Assembly (NCBI RefSeq): GCF_019331675.1 | Contig: NZ_JAHBBJ010000003.1 | Coordinates: 184,943-248,942 of the forward strand | DNA from: Bifidobacterium miconisargentati | GTDB taxonomy: Bacteria > Actinomycetota > Actinomycetes > Actinomycetales > Bifidobacteriaceae | Direction of reading: 5' to 3' | DNA: 64,000 nucleotides | Position numbers and translations under genes: made by a program | Notes under the pieces: generated by a model | Told to the model about the DNA's origin: nothing | What the model saw: the letters and a program-made list of their open reading frames with translations, nothing else | The model's database searches: none | Part shown: piece after piece, positions 1-9,263 of the stretch | Layout: each line of letters begins with the position of its first letter | Position numbering within the stretch: the stretch's first letter is position 1

Positions 1-36
1 GGGCGCATTGGTCTGGGTGTTGGCCTGCTCGCTCAT
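1..36 (-). CDS. start of a protein gene running off the left edge
   Basis: Only the first 12 codons are present (MSEQANTQTNAP). The ATG overlaps the stop codon of the preceding sulfhydrylase gene as ATGA, and a strong ribosome binding site (GGAAAGGAGC) lies 6-7 bases upstream, so this is almost certainly a real, translationally coupled gene. Too little is visible to name a product. Confidence 0.6.
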   Translation of the reverse strand, partial: MSEQANTQTNAP

Positions 37-1367
37 GCCTGCTCCTTTCCGTTGTCCGCATCGGCGGCGGCTTCCGTGACCGTCGCGGCAGCGTCCAGCG
101 CCTGCTGCAGGTCACGCAGCAAATCGTCCACCGTCTCGATGCCGATGCTCAGTCGAATCGTGCCCTCGCCGATGCCGGCCTCACGCAGCTGCTCGGCGGA
201 CAGCTGACCGTGCGTGGTGGATGCCGGGTGGATGGCCAGCGACTTCACGTCGCCGATGTTCGCCACATGGCTGAACAGGTTCAGCGAGTCGATGAACCGC
301 TTGCCGGCCTCGCGCCCACCCTTGATGTCGAACGAGAACACGGAGCCGGAGTCGCCGTTCGGGAAGTACTTCAGCGCGCGGTCGTGGTGCGGGTGGCTTT
401 CCAGGCCGGCCCAGTACACGGCCTCGACCTGCGGCTGTGCCTCCAGCCACGTGGCGATGCGGCGCGTGTTGTCCACCTGGCGCTGCACGCGCAGCGGCAA
501 CGTCTCGATGCCCTGCGCGATGAGGAACGCGGAGTGGGCGCTGATGGCCGGGCCCACGTCGCGCAGCTGTTCGGCGCGCAGGCGGGTCAGGAAGGCGTAC
601 TGGGCGAAGTTACCCACCCAAGTCAGACCGTTGTAGGACGGCACCGGCTCGTAGAACGCGGGGAACCGCTCCTGGCTCCACTGGAACTTGCCGGAATCCA
701 CCACCACGCCGCCAAGCACCGTGCCGGCACCGCTGAGGAACTTGGTGGCCGAGTGGATCACGATGTCCGCGCCGTGTTCGATGGGGCGCATGAGGTAGGG
801 CGTGGCCATCGTGGAGTCCACCACCAGCGGGATGTTCGCCGCGTGAGCCACTTCCGCGAGCCCCTCGATATCGGCGATCTCGCCGGACGGGTTCGCCACG
901 GCCTCCACATACAGCAGCTTGGTCTTGTCGGTGACGGCGGCCGCGTAATCCTTGGGATCTTCGCTGTCCACGAACTTGGTCACGATGCCGAGTCGGCGCA
1001 GCGTCACGTCCAGCTGGGTGATGGTGCCGCCGTAGAGCTGTGCGGAGGCCACGATCTCATCGCCTTGGGAGGCGAGCGCCACGAACGTGATGAACTCCGC
1101 GGACAGGCCGCTGGCCGTGGCCACAGCACCCAGGCCGCCCTCCAGGCTGGCGACGCGCTCCTCCAGTGCCGCCACCGTGGGGTTGACGATGCGCGAGTAG
1201 ATCTCGCCGTACTTGCGCAAGGCGAATCGGGCCGCCGCATCGTCGCTGTTCTCGAAGACGAACGCCGCCGACTCGTAGATCGGCAGGGCGCGGGCGCCCG
1301 TCGCCTTGTCTGGGATGTTGCCGGCATGGACCGCACGGGTCGCGAAGCCGAATTCCTCATCCGCCAT
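33..1367 (-). CDS. O-acetylhomoserine sulfhydrylase / Cys-Met metabolism PLP enzyme
   Basis: A 444-residue pyridoxal-phosphate enzyme of the Cys/Met metabolism family, expected to make homocysteine from O-acetylhomoserine and sulfide in the cytoplasm. The N-terminal FATRAVHAG and YESAAFVF segments, the SGLSAEF turn, and the PLP-lysine motif HSATKFLSGAGTVLGG are all seen. The length and the large LTWVGNFAQYAFLTRLR insertion favour the MetY subgroup over cystathionine gamma-synthase, but substrate use was not tested. The ATG at 1367 is chosen over an upstream start because AAAGGA lies 8 bases before it and homology begins there. Its stop overlaps the start of the next gene (ATGA), so the two form an operon. 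Confidence 0.88.
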   Translation of the reverse strand: MADEEFGFATRAVHAGNIPDKATGARALPIYESAAFVFENSDDAAARFALRKYGEIYSRIVNPTVAALEERVASLEGGLGAVATASGLSAEFITFVALASQGDEIVASAQLYGGTITQLDVTLRRLGIVTKFVDSEDPKDYAAAVTDKTKLLYVEAVANPSGEIADIEGLAEVAHAANIPLVVDSTMATPYLMRPIEHGADIVIHSATKFLSGAGTVLGGVVVDSGKFQWSQERFPAFYEPVPSYNGLTWVGNFAQYAFLTRLRAEQLRDVGPAISAHSAFLIAQGIETLPLRVQRQVDNTRRIATWLEAQPQVEAVYWAGLESHPHHDRALKYFPNGDSGSVFSFDIKGGREAGKRFIDSLNLFSHVANIGDVKSLAIHPASTTHGQLSAEQLREAGIGEGTIRLSIGIETVDDLLRDLQQALDAAATVTEAAADADNGKEQA

Positions 1368-1658
1368 AGTGTGTTCCTTTCCCGCCTGCGGTTCGGCGGT
1401 TCGAATCGGGCCGGGGCGTACTGCACGCGCATGGTTTCGACGTTTCCGCGGCAACCGATGCCGATCCCCCAGGCATACGACCATCGCCGCACATGGGTAT
1501 ACGGCGAGCATAGAAGCGAATATAACAGGAATCCATAGCCGGCGGCAGTGCCTGAAAACCGCGATTTTCCAACGGTTTTAGGCCTTTGATAGCGGTCTAT
1601 AAGTTATTGCGATACCGTTCGGGGGTACTTTGCGTCCCTGCCCGCCGTCACGTGATGC

Positions 1659-2171
1659 ATGATGGGGAGCATGGCAGAACAGCAGAAAGACACGTATCAC
1701 ACCCCGCATCACGTCATCAAGCCGTTGGTCCCCTTCCGTACGGAAACCGAGGAGGCCCGCTGGGAGGACGTCGACGAACTCGTCTACAAGGAGAACGACA
1801 CCACCTTCCGTTCGGTGACGCGCCGCATCCTCTTCGATTCCAATGCCGGTCAGGGCAATCAGGTCCGCTACTTCGAGGTGCAGGCCGGCGGCTGGAGCAC
1901 GTTCGAGCATCATGAGCACACCCATGAGGTGATCATCTTCCGTGGCAGCGGCACGGCGTTGGTGGGTTATGAGACCCGTCATGTCAAGGCCGGCGACCTG
2001 GTGTTCGTCGGCCCGAACGAGTGGCATCAGTTCAGCGCCACCGACGACGGCCCACTCGGCTTCATCTGCATCGTCAAGGCCGACCGCGACCATCCGATTC
2101 GCCCGACCGCCGAGGAACTGGAGCGGATCTACGCCGAGCATCCGGAGCTCAAGGGCGTGATTCGCGTCTGA
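1659..2171 (+). CDS. cupin domain protein
   Basis: A small single-domain cupin of 166-170 residues with the two metal-binding cupin motifs: HHEHTHEVIIFRG (three histidines and a glutamate) and, later, GDLVFVGPNEWHQF. Such proteins bind a metal in a beta barrel and act as sugar or small-molecule sensors, isomerases or dioxygenases; nothing here decides which. In-frame ATG codons occur at 1659, 1662 and 1671. None has a well-spaced Shine-Dalgarno sequence (GGGGAG touches the third), so the start is uncertain and the message may be leaderless. It is transcribed away from the sulfhydrylase gene. Confidence 0.75.
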   Translation: MMGSMAEQQKDTYHTPHHVIKPLVPFRTETEEARWEDVDELVYKENDTTFRSVTRRILFDSNAGQGNQVRYFEVQAGGWSTFEHHEHTHEVIIFRGSGTALVGYETRHVKAGDLVFVGPNEWHQFSATDDGPLGFICIVKADRDHPIRPTAEELERIYAEHPELKGVIRV

Positions 2172-2231
2172 ACGTGCGCATGCCGGCTGTGACCTGACCG
2201 ATTTCCAGGCCTGTAACCGGCTCACGTTGTT

Positions 2232-2357
2232 CCCATGGTGTAGGGATTTGCACATGATGTAGGGACACGAATTCTTCATAACGGCGGAATGAAACCGTTT
2301 CTTGACCTTACGCCGTGTCCGGATCCCTACATCATGTGCAAATCCCTACACCATGGG
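2232..2357. repeat. long inverted repeat, CATGATGTAGGG family (copy 1)
   Basis: Two arms that are perfect inverted copies over 34 bases (2232-2265 and about 2324-2357) enclose roughly 55 bases. Each arm carries the words CATGGTGTAGGG and CATGATGTAGGG in tandem. It lies between convergent genes (cupin and DUF2207 protein) and could serve as a two-way terminator, though there is no T tract. A related copy is at 14567-14703. Confidence 0.8.
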
Positions 2358-2376
2358 GCGATTCGACCGGCCCGCA

Positions 2377-4677
2377 TCAGCGTCCGCCGAAGGAGCCGCC
2401 GCCGGAACCGCCGGATGAGCCGCCGAAGCCGCCGCCGGAGAAGCTTCCGCCGCTGCCGCCGAAACCACCGGAGTCGCCGCTGTCGTAGCTGGGTGCCGCC
2501 GCGTGGATCGTGGAGGTGATGTCGGCGAAACCGGAGGACAGCTGGGAGCCGAGGTCGGAGAAGCCGGGCGCATAGGAGGTGCCGCCGAACAGCGGGGTCG
2601 CGCCGAACTGGCCGGCGAGGCCGCCACCGTTGCCGGGACCGCCCGGACCCCACGGGCCACCGGGGCCACCGGATTCATGCCCGTAATCGTACCGGTCATG
2701 CCACGTGTGCGACCGGTAGGTCCAGTAGACCATCGAATCGGAGGCGTTGCTGTCCAGCCAGTCGGGGTCGGAGACCTGCGGGTAGGCCTTGGCGAGTTCG
2801 CGCATCACGCGCTCGGAGATGCCGAACGCGGCGGCGTAAACCATGTACCAGTCCCACATGGCCAAATCGGCGGCGCCACGGTCGGTGAAGTTGGAGAAGT
2901 CCTGCATGTAGCGCTTGAGGCCCAGGCAACGGCCGGCGATCTCCTGACCGGTTGCGGTCAGCTCGTGCATCGCGCCGGACATCGAGCAGAACAGTCCCAC
3001 GGCGAACACCGGCAGTCCGGTGATGAGCCCCACCATGCCGTAGCCGATGATGAGGTTAGCGATCATGGCGCCAAAGCCGACCACCGCGGCGAGCACGCCG
3101 GCGAGGATCCACTGCCAGCCGCGCGAACGGGAGGCGTCCAGGCGCACGTATTCGATGTCGCAGGCGGTGGTGAACTTGCCGAGCTCGATGTACCCGTCCT
3201 CCCAGCCCTTGCAGGCCAGGCGCATCTGGTTGAAGTCGAACACCGGGCAGCCCACGCGATGGGAGATCACGGTGAGCAGGTTCAGCAGCGCGTCCTCGGA
3301 ATCGCTCAGTCCCAGTTGCTCGCGGTTGGGCACGGCGTCGATGGCGACGGGCAGCAGCACGATGGTGCTGGTGGACAGGGCCGCACGCTGTCGGCCCGGA
3401 TCGGCGGCGATCATGTGGCTCAGCTCCACCGGTGTGGCCCGGCTCATGTCGATACCGCGGTACAGGTCCGAGGATCCTGGGTAGATGGCGAGCGCCTTCT
3501 TGACGGCGAGCGAAAGCAGGGTGGCGGTGAGCTCGCGGTTCGATTGCGTACCGCTGGTTTTGTCCACCACGTCGATGAGCCGGGCAGCGGAGGCCGGGCT
3601 GATGCCGGGCTGGTCGCGCCAGTATTCGATGGGACCTCGGTATTTCGAGCGTTTGTTGCTGGTGATTGAGGCGTACAGGCCCCACGCGCACAATGCCACG
3701 CCGATCACGACCGTGGCGATCCACAGGGCCAGGCGCGCGCGTGCCGCGGTCCGTTGGCCTTCCTGCCACTGCCGTTCCTGTTCGGCCTCGCTGCGTTTGA
3801 GGGCGGCTAATCGGTCGGCCTTGCGGACGCGGCTGATGCCGGTGGATGTCGGCGTGGAGGCATAGGCGGCCACCACGTCCAGGTAGTCGCCGGAATGGAT
3901 GTTGTAGGCCGTGAACCTGAGGCCGCCGTCCGCGGTACGGCTGGTTTCGGAGGTGCGTTCGGTGTGCAGCCACGCCCAGGAATCGTCCTTGGTGATGCCT
4001 TCGGGGAAGTGTACGGTGCCGGTGACCGTGCCGATCGGCACCGGGTTGGATTTGCCGAACGGCTCCCATTGGAAGTCGGCCACGTCGTTCCATTGGGTCA
4101 TCACGTCGTGCATGACGAAGGTGACGTCGAACTTCATGCTGTCGGCCTTGCGGGTGGCGGGGATGTTCCAGCCGATTTCGATGGTTTTGGTGGCGTCGCT
4201 GTTGATGGCGAGGCCGTCCTTGCCGGGGGTGTACGGCTTGGGCTGGGAGGCGCCGGCGGTCACGTCCGCGATGTACCAGCGGTTCGCGTAATCGGAGTCC
4301 CACTCGCTGTCCGATACGTCGTCAGGGTATTTCGGTTCGGTCTGCTGCGCGTAGTTGATGCCGTCGGTGACGTTGGTGACGCTGATGTCCGTGATGTCGG
4401 TCAGATTGCTGCCGCGCAGCGTGTACTGCTGGTAGAGCTGCTTCCATGGTTTGACGTTGTCGTCGCCGTCGGTGCGCTCGAGCATCTTCACGTCGATGTG
4501 CTGGGTGACGGTGAGGTCGCCGCTGGTGTCCGCGGTGACGTCGTAATCCAGCGTGCGGTAGCTCAGGTCCGATTCGTACACGTGGTTCGGCGCCCAGGTA
4601 AGCGTGACGAAGAAGACGGCCATGACCAGCGTGGCGATGGCGCTGATGATGCCGGCCCGGATGAATCGCTTTGCCAT
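2377..4677 (-). CDS. DUF2207 family membrane protein with Gly-rich tail
   Basis: A 766-residue protein of the DUF2207 family. An N-terminal transmembrane segment (about residues 7-29) is followed by a beta-rich extracytoplasmic region, a second membrane helix near residue 330, a cytoplasmic stretch, paired helices near 535-580, and a low-complexity tail ending GGGSFGGR, all typical of the family. The function is unknown; members usually sit beside lemA, as here. The ATG at 4677 overlaps the lemA stop as ATGA, which fixes the start and implies translational coupling. A longer open frame reaching 5544 overlaps lemA in another frame and is not credible as one protein. Confidence 0.85.
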   Translation of the reverse strand: MAKRFIRAGIISAIATLVMAVFFVTLTWAPNHVYESDLSYRTLDYDVTADTSGDLTVTQHIDVKMLERTDGDDNVKPWKQLYQQYTLRGSNLTDITDISVTNVTDGINYAQQTEPKYPDDVSDSEWDSDYANRWYIADVTAGASQPKPYTPGKDGLAINSDATKTIEIGWNIPATRKADSMKFDVTFVMHDVMTQWNDVADFQWEPFGKSNPVPIGTVTGTVHFPEGITKDDSWAWLHTERTSETSRTADGGLRFTAYNIHSGDYLDVVAAYASTPTSTGISRVRKADRLAALKRSEAEQERQWQEGQRTAARARLALWIATVVIGVALCAWGLYASITSNKRSKYRGPIEYWRDQPGISPASAARLIDVVDKTSGTQSNRELTATLLSLAVKKALAIYPGSSDLYRGIDMSRATPVELSHMIAADPGRQRAALSTSTIVLLPVAIDAVPNREQLGLSDSEDALLNLLTVISHRVGCPVFDFNQMRLACKGWEDGYIELGKFTTACDIEYVRLDASRSRGWQWILAGVLAAVVGFGAMIANLIIGYGMVGLITGLPVFAVGLFCSMSGAMHELTATGQEIAGRCLGLKRYMQDFSNFTDRGAADLAMWDWYMVYAAAFGISERVMRELAKAYPQVSDPDWLDSNASDSMVYWTYRSHTWHDRYDYGHESGGPGGPWGPGGPGNGGGLAGQFGATPLFGGTSYAPGFSDLGSQLSSGFADITSTIHAAAPSYDSGDSGGFGGSGGSFSGGGFGGSSGGSGGGSFGGR

Positions 4678-5249
4678 CAGAACCTGACCTGCGGGGCCTG
4701 GCGGGCGGGTTCGTCGGCCTCGAAGTACTGGGCCTGTTCGAAGTGGAAGAGACCGGCGATGATGTTGCTCGGCACGGTCTCGATGGCGGTGTTGAACTTC
4801 AGGACCACGTCGTTGTAGAACTGGCGGGCGTATGCGATCTTGTTCTCCAGGTCCTTGAGCTGGCCCTGCAGGTTGAGGAAGTTCTGGTTGGCCTGCAGCT
4901 GCGGATACGCCTCGGCGGTGGCCTGCAGGTTGAACAGGGCGCGGGAGAGCTGGTTTTCGGCGGCGATGCGCTGCGATACGTCGCCGCTGGCCGCGGATTG
5001 CAGCACGCCGGCACGGGCCGCCATTACGTTGGCCAGTGTCTGCGATTCGTGGGTGGCGTATCCCTTGACGGTTTCGACCAGGTTCGGGATGAGGTCGGCG
5101 CGCTGTTTCAGCTGCACGTCGATCTGCGCCCAGCCGTTCCTGACGCGGTTTTTGAGGGTGACGAGGTTGTTGTAGGCACCGATGCCCCACGCCACGACGC
5201 CGATGATGAGTACGAGAATGACGATTGCGATGATGAGACCGACGCTCAT
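4677..5249 (-). CDS. lemA: LemA family protein
   Basis: A 190-residue LemA protein. One N-terminal transmembrane helix (residues 3-24, MSVGLIIAIVILVLIIGVV) is followed by the conserved signature YNNLVTLKNRVRNGWAQIDVQLKQR and a long helical domain (LIPNLVETVKGYA, LQATAEAYPQLQANQNF, AYARQFYNDVV). It is anchored in the membrane; its biochemical role is not established. AAAGGAGC lies 6 bases before the ATG. It is the first gene of a two-gene operon with the overlapping DUF2207 gene. Confidence 0.93.
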   Translation of the reverse strand: MSVGLIIAIVILVLIIGVVAWGIGAYNNLVTLKNRVRNGWAQIDVQLKQRADLIPNLVETVKGYATHESQTLANVMAARAGVLQSAASGDVSQRIAAENQLSRALFNLQATAEAYPQLQANQNFLNLQGQLKDLENKIAYARQFYNDVVLKFNTAIETVPSNIIAGLFHFEQAQYFEADEPARQAPQVRF

Positions 5250-5306
5250 GTGCGCTCCTTTGTGCGAAAACCCTTCCGCAGCTCATTCTTCCACAAATGC
5301 CTCTGG

Positions 5307-5336
5307 AACGCGAGAAGCCCGCCGCGGGATGCGACG
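5307..5336. terminator. GC-rich hairpin between lemA and the pnp 3-prime end
   Basis: GAGAAGCCCG and CGGGCTTCTC form a 10-bp perfect stem around a 12-13 base loop. No strong T tract follows on either strand, so its role as terminator is tentative. Confidence 0.4.
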
Positions 5337-5350
5337 GGCTTCTCGAGAAC

Positions 5351-5581
5351 GGAATCGGCCTTTGGCCGATGCAGCGTCTCCCGCAGACTTCGTCTGCTTC
5401 TCTTCTCTCCCTCAGTCTCACTTCGTTCGACAGCTCCCTCGTCAGAGGGAGCCGAGGCCTTACACATGTAGGACTTGCCTCCCTCTGACGAGGGAGGTGG
5501 CATCGGCAAAGCCGATGACGGAAGGAGAGAAGCCGCAGTCGCAAGACTGCGAAATCCCTGCACCGGCCAAAGGCCGATTCC
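5351..5581. repeat. 231-bp palindromic intergenic element with inverted ends
   Basis: The ends (5351-5374 and 5558-5581) are 24-base inverted copies with one mismatch, beginning GGAATCGGCCTTTGGCCGAT. Inside is a second inverted pair related to the GGCTCCCCTC family (CTCCCTCGTCAGAGGGAGCC and CCTCCCTCTGACGAGGGAGG). It abuts the pnp stop codon. A shortened relative lies at 35582-35730. Confidence 0.8.
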
Positions 5582-5591
5582 TATTTATTTA

Positions 5592-8372
5592 TCAGTCTTC
5601 GAAGGGATCAAAGTCGCGACGGACGCGGCGGCGCGGACGCTCGGAACGCTCCTCGCGGTCGGCGCGGTAGTCGTCGTAGTTGTCGTCGGTGGCATAGCGC
5701 GGGTTGCGGTCGGAACCACGGCCACGGCCGGAGGAACGGCGCGGACGATCGTCATCGCGATCGCGGTCGGAGGAGCGACGGCGACGCGGACGATCATCAT
5801 GGTCGTCATCGCGATCATCGAAGTCACGGTCGTCACGATCCACCGGACGGCGGCGACGCGGACGATCATCATCGCGATCGTCACGATCGAAGTCACGGTC
5901 ATCGCGATCGGAGCGACGGCGACGCGGATGATCGTCGTAATCGTCCTCGAAATCGTCGTGCTCGACCGGACGGCGGCGACGCGGACGATCGTCGCGATCA
6001 TCGCGGTCGTCACGATCGAAGTCACGATCGTCACGATCGGAGCGACGGCCGCCACGGGAGCCGCCACGGCGATCGTCACGGGAGCCACGGCCACCGCGAC
6101 GGTCATCGCGATCGGAGCCGGAACGGTCGCCACCGCGGCCACCACGGCCGGCGCCGGCGTTGCTGTCCTGGTCCTCGAAGCCCGGGATGGCCAGGGAGAT
6201 CTTGCCGCGGTCGTCCACACCCTGCACGACCACCTCGACGGTGTCGCCTTCCTTGAGCACGTCCTCGACGGAGTCGATGCGCTCGCCGTTGGCCAGGTTG
6301 CGGATCTGGGAGATGTGCAGCAGACCGTCGGTGCCCGGGGTGAGGTTCACGAAGGCGCCGAACGACGTGGTCTTGACGACCTTGCCGTTGTAGGTCTCGC
6401 CGGCCTGCGGCACGTGCGGGTTGGCGATCTGGTCGATGATCTGCTTGGCCTTCTCGGCGGCCTCGCCACCCTCGGAGGAGATGTAGACGGTACCGTCATC
6501 CTCGATGGCGATCTCGGCGCCGGTGTCCTCCTGGATCTGGTTGATCATCTTGCCCTTCGGGCCGATGACCTCGCCGATCTTCTCGACCGGCACGGAGGTG
6601 GTGATGATGCGCGGGGCGTACTCGCTCATCTCGGCCGGGCCGTCGATGCACTCGTTGATGACCTCGAGGATGGTGGTGCGGGCCTCGTGGGCCTGCTGCA
6701 GGGCGGCGGCCAGGATGTCGGCCGGAATGCCGTCCAGCTTGGTGTCGAGCTGCAGGGCGGTGATGAACTCGGAGGTGCCGGCCACCTTGAAGTCCATGTC
6801 GCCGAAGGCATCCTCGGCGCCCAGGATGTCGGTGAGGGTCTTGAAGATGTGCTTGCCGTCCACATCGCCGGACACGAGGCCCATGGCGATGCCCGCGACC
6901 GGGGCCTTCAGCGGCACGCCGGCGGCCAGCAGGGACAGAGTGGAGGCGCACACGGAACCCATGGAGGTGGAACCGTTGGAACCGATGGCCTCGGAGACCT
7001 GACGGATGGCGTACGGGAACTCCTCGCGGCTCGGCAGCACCGGCACGAGGGCCTTCTCGGCGAGGGCGCCGTGGCCGATCTCGCGGCGCTTCGGGGAGCC
7101 GACGCGGCCGGTCTCGCCGGTGGAGTACGGCGGCATCTCGTAGTTGTGCATGTAGCGCTTGGACTGCGGACCGGACAGGGCGTCGATCTGCTGCTCCATC
7201 TTGAGCATGTTCAGGGTGGTGACGCCCAGGATCTGGGTCTCGCCGCGCTGGAACAGGGCGGAGCCATGGACGCGCGGCACGATGTCCACCTCGGCGGACA
7301 GGGTACGGATGTCCTTGAGGCCACGGCCGTCGATGCGGTAGTCCTCGGTCAGGATGCGGCGGCGGACGATCTGGCGCTGCAGCTCCTTGAAGGCGTTGCC
7401 GAGCTCCTTCTCCTTCTCCAGATCATCCATGTCCTCGAACTCGGTGGCGAGCACCTCGCGCACGTGTTCCTTGATCTCGTGGATGCGGTCCTGACGCGGC
7501 AGCTTCTCGGCGATGGAGAGGGCCTCGTCCAGGTCCTTGTGGGCGATCTCGTCGATGCGGGAGTACAGCTCGTCGGTGTACTCCGGGAAGAGCGGGAACT
7601 CCTTGGTCTCCTTGGCGGCCTTCTCCTTGAGCTCGTTCTGAGCCTCGCAGATCACCTTGATGAACGGCTTGGCGGCCTCGAGACCACCGGCCACGACTTC
7701 CTCGTCCGGCTTCTGCTGGCCCTCGTCGTAGATGAGGTGCCAGGCGTTCTTGCCGGCGCCGGCCTCGATCATGGCGATGGCGACGTCACCGTTCTCGATG
7801 ACGCGGCCAGCGACCACGATTTCGAAGACGGCGCGTTCGCGCTCGCTCCAGCGCGGGAAGGCGACCCACTGGCCGTCGATCAGGGCCAGACGCACGCCGG
7901 ACACCGGGCCGGAGAACGGCAGACCGGAGATCATGGTGGAGGCGGAGGCGGCGTTCAGGGCGATGACATCGTACGCATCGTCCGGGTTCACGGCGAGCAC
8001 GGTCTCGACGACCTGGACCTCGTTGCGCAGGGTGTGCGGGAACAGCGGGCGCAGCGGACGGTCGATGATGCGGCAGGCGAGGATGGCCTCGCTGGACGGG
8101 CGGCCTTCGCGGCGGAAGAACGAGCCCGGGATCTTGCCGGCGGCGTACATCTTCTCTTCGACGTCGACGGTCAGCGGGAAGAAGTCGTAGTTCTCCTTCG
8201 GGCTGCTTCCGGCGGTGGTGGTGGAAAGGATCATGGAATCGTCGTCCAGATAGGCGGCGACGGCGCCGTCGGCCTGCTGGGCGAGGCGGCCGGTCTCGAA
8301 GCGCAGCGTGCGCTTGCCGAACGATCCATTGTCGATGACGGCCTCAACGGCCTTGATTTCGGGACCCTCCAT
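5592..8372 (-). CDS. pnp: polynucleotide phosphorylase / guanosine pentaphosphate synthetase
   Basis: A 926-residue PNPase that degrades RNA 3-prime to 5-prime by phosphorolysis and in actinobacteria is also linked to (p)ppGpp synthesis. Order of domains: first RNase PH core (from residue 1, with FFRREGRPS), central helical domain, second RNase PH core ([14 protein letters not shown] near residue 470), KH domain ([13 protein letters not shown] near 595) and S1 domain (about 660-730, [20 protein letters not shown]). After the S1 domain comes an unusual tail of about 190 residues made of repeated RDDR, RRRRP and DFDRDD units. AAGGAGGA lies 6 bases before the ATG. It follows rpsO, the standard order, with a 311-bp structured leader between them. 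Confidence 0.96.
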   Translation of the reverse strand: MEGPEIKAVEAVIDNGSFGKRTLRFETGRLAQQADGAVAAYLDDDSMILSTTTAGSSPKENYDFFPLTVDVEEKMYAAGKIPGSFFRREGRPSSEAILACRIIDRPLRPLFPHTLRNEVQVVETVLAVNPDDAYDVIALNAASASTMISGLPFSGPVSGVRLALIDGQWVAFPRWSERERAVFEIVVAGRVIENGDVAIAMIEAGAGKNAWHLIYDEGQQKPDEEVVAGGLEAAKPFIKVICEAQNELKEKAAKETKEFPLFPEYTDELYSRIDEIAHKDLDEALSIAEKLPRQDRIHEIKEHVREVLATEFEDMDDLEKEKELGNAFKELQRQIVRRRILTEDYRIDGRGLKDIRTLSAEVDIVPRVHGSALFQRGETQILGVTTLNMLKMEQQIDALSGPQSKRYMHNYEMPPYSTGETGRVGSPKRREIGHGALAEKALVPVLPSREEFPYAIRQVSEAIGSNGSTSMGSVCASTLSLLAAGVPLKAPVAGIAMGLVSGDVDGKHIFKTLTDILGAEDAFGDMDFKVAGTSEFITALQLDTKLDGIPADILAAALQQAHEARTTILEVINECIDGPAEMSEYAPRIITTSVPVEKIGEVIGPKGKMINQIQEDTGAEIAIEDDGTVYISSEGGEAAEKAKQIIDQIANPHVPQAGETYNGKVVKTTSFGAFVNLTPGTDGLLHISQIRNLANGERIDSVEDVLKEGDTVEVVVQGVDDRGKISLAIPGFEDQDSNAGAGRGGRGGDRSGSDRDDRRGGRGSRDDRRGGSRGGRRSDRDDRDFDRDDRDDRDDRPRRRRPVEHDDFEDDYDDHPRRRRSDRDDRDFDRDDRDDDRPRRRRPVDRDDRDFDDRDDDHDDRPRRRRSSDRDRDDDRPRRSSGRGRGSDRNPRYATDDNYDDYRADREERSERPRRRVRRDFDPFED

Positions 8373-8548
8373 AGGGTTCCTCCTTCTTGATTTTTCTATT
8401 ATTCCTACATACTGTCCGCGGCCGGATGTGTCTGCGCCGCGGTTTGTCCTCTTCAGCGGACGTCACATACCTGTTGTGCGGAGGCCCCTTGGCCACCGTT
8501 CCTCGTGTCAACCCATCTCATTCGGGTTCTCTTGTTCGGCCTTCCTTC

Positions 8549-8588
8549 CGGGCTTATGGCGGCCTTCCTAACCTATGGCCGCCGCCCG
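8549..8588 (-). promoter_or_regulatory. structured leader hairpin upstream of pnp
   Basis: In the 311-bp rpsO-pnp gap, the minus strand can form a nested hairpin: CGGGC pairs with GCCCG outside and GGCGGCC with GGCCGCC inside. In enterobacteria the pnp leader is a double-stranded RNase III substrate used for autoregulation; a similar role here is only inference. The rest of the gap shows nothing else I can name. Confidence 0.4.
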
Positions 8589-8642
8589 CCGGCCGTTACT
8601 CTCTTAACCCTCTTGCCGTTGTTGCCGTTGGCTGGCGATATG

Positions 8643-8678
8643 TAAAACGCCCGAGCACCATCCTAGGTACTCGGGCGG
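8643..8678 (-). terminator. intrinsic terminator after rpsO
   Basis: On the minus strand a 12-bp stem (CGCCCGAGTACC / GGTGCTCGGGCG) is followed directly by TTTTA, five bases past the rpsO stop. A classic Rho-independent terminator. Confidence 0.88.
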
Positions 8679-8683
8679 AAGAA

Positions 8684-8953
8684 TTATCGACGCAGGCCCA
8701 GGCGCTCGATCAGGGAGCGGTAACGGTTGATGTCGACGCGCTTGAGGTAGTCAAGCAGACGACGACGGTCACCGATCATGAGCTGCATACCACGACGGGA
8801 GTGGTGGTCGTGCTTGTGCTGCTTGAGGTGCTCGGTCAGGTCGGAGATGCGCTTGGACAGCAGGGCCACCTGGACCTCGGGGGAACCGGTGTCACCTTCG
8901 TGCGTCGCGTACTCGTTGATAATCTGGGTCTTTTCTTCAGCCGTCAGTGCCAC
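8684..8953 (-). CDS. rpsO: ribosomal protein S15
   Basis: An 89-residue S15, a 30S subunit protein that binds 16S rRNA early in assembly. The family hallmarks [34 protein letters not shown] and [13 protein letters not shown] are all present and the length is normal. The start is GTG at 8953, with AAGGAGGA 7 bases upstream. The gene is followed by its own terminator and then pnp. Confidence 0.98.
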   Translation of the reverse strand: MALTAEEKTQIINEYATHEGDTGSPEVQVALLSKRISDLTEHLKQHKHDHHSRRGMQLMIGDRRRLLDYLKRVDINRYRSLIERLGLRR

Positions 8954-9098
8954 GGCGTCCTCCTTATTGTGTTCGTTGCGCGGTGATCCAAGCGGGTGTG
9001 CTTGGAACGCTCTCTATCCGCGGGCGAAATCACGCCAAATGAGAACTATAGGTCAGGGTGCGGACTTGCGGGTTGGCTTGCGGTTTCGTCATCCTTAT

Positions 9099-9247
9099 TC
9101 TTGGCTCCCCTTGTCAGGACGTTGCCGTGAAGCAAACAGCGGAGCTGTTTGTAGACAACGTGTGAGACGACAGTCGAACCAAATATCCGCGAACAGAGTT
9201 CGTCATTAATTGCAGGATGAGCTGTCGGCAAAGCCGACTGAGGGGTA
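9099..9247. repeat. composite multi-hairpin repeat
   Basis: A chain of short hairpins in a 310-bp gap. It holds a GGCTCCCCTTG start, a hairpin CAAACAGC/GCTGTTTG, the word CGACAGTCGAACC, and GTCGGCAAAGCCGAC followed by TGAGGGGTAG. Diverged relatives are at 33491-33615, 36779-36882 and 37008-37115. No gene is visible between 8954 and 9263. Confidence 0.65.
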
Positions 9248-9263
9248 GCCGTGCGTCTTAACC

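Noticed and set aside
2377..5544. A single 1055-residue protein covering the DUF2207 and lemA region
   Set aside because: The upstream third runs through lemA in another frame and through an intergenic palindrome. The ATGA overlap with lemA at 4677 and the transmembrane N-terminus give the real start.
5475..8390. A 971-residue open frame opposite pnp
   Set aside because: The composition (long runs of valine, isoleucine, threonine) is that of an antisense reading of the repetitive pnp tail, with no recognisable domain.
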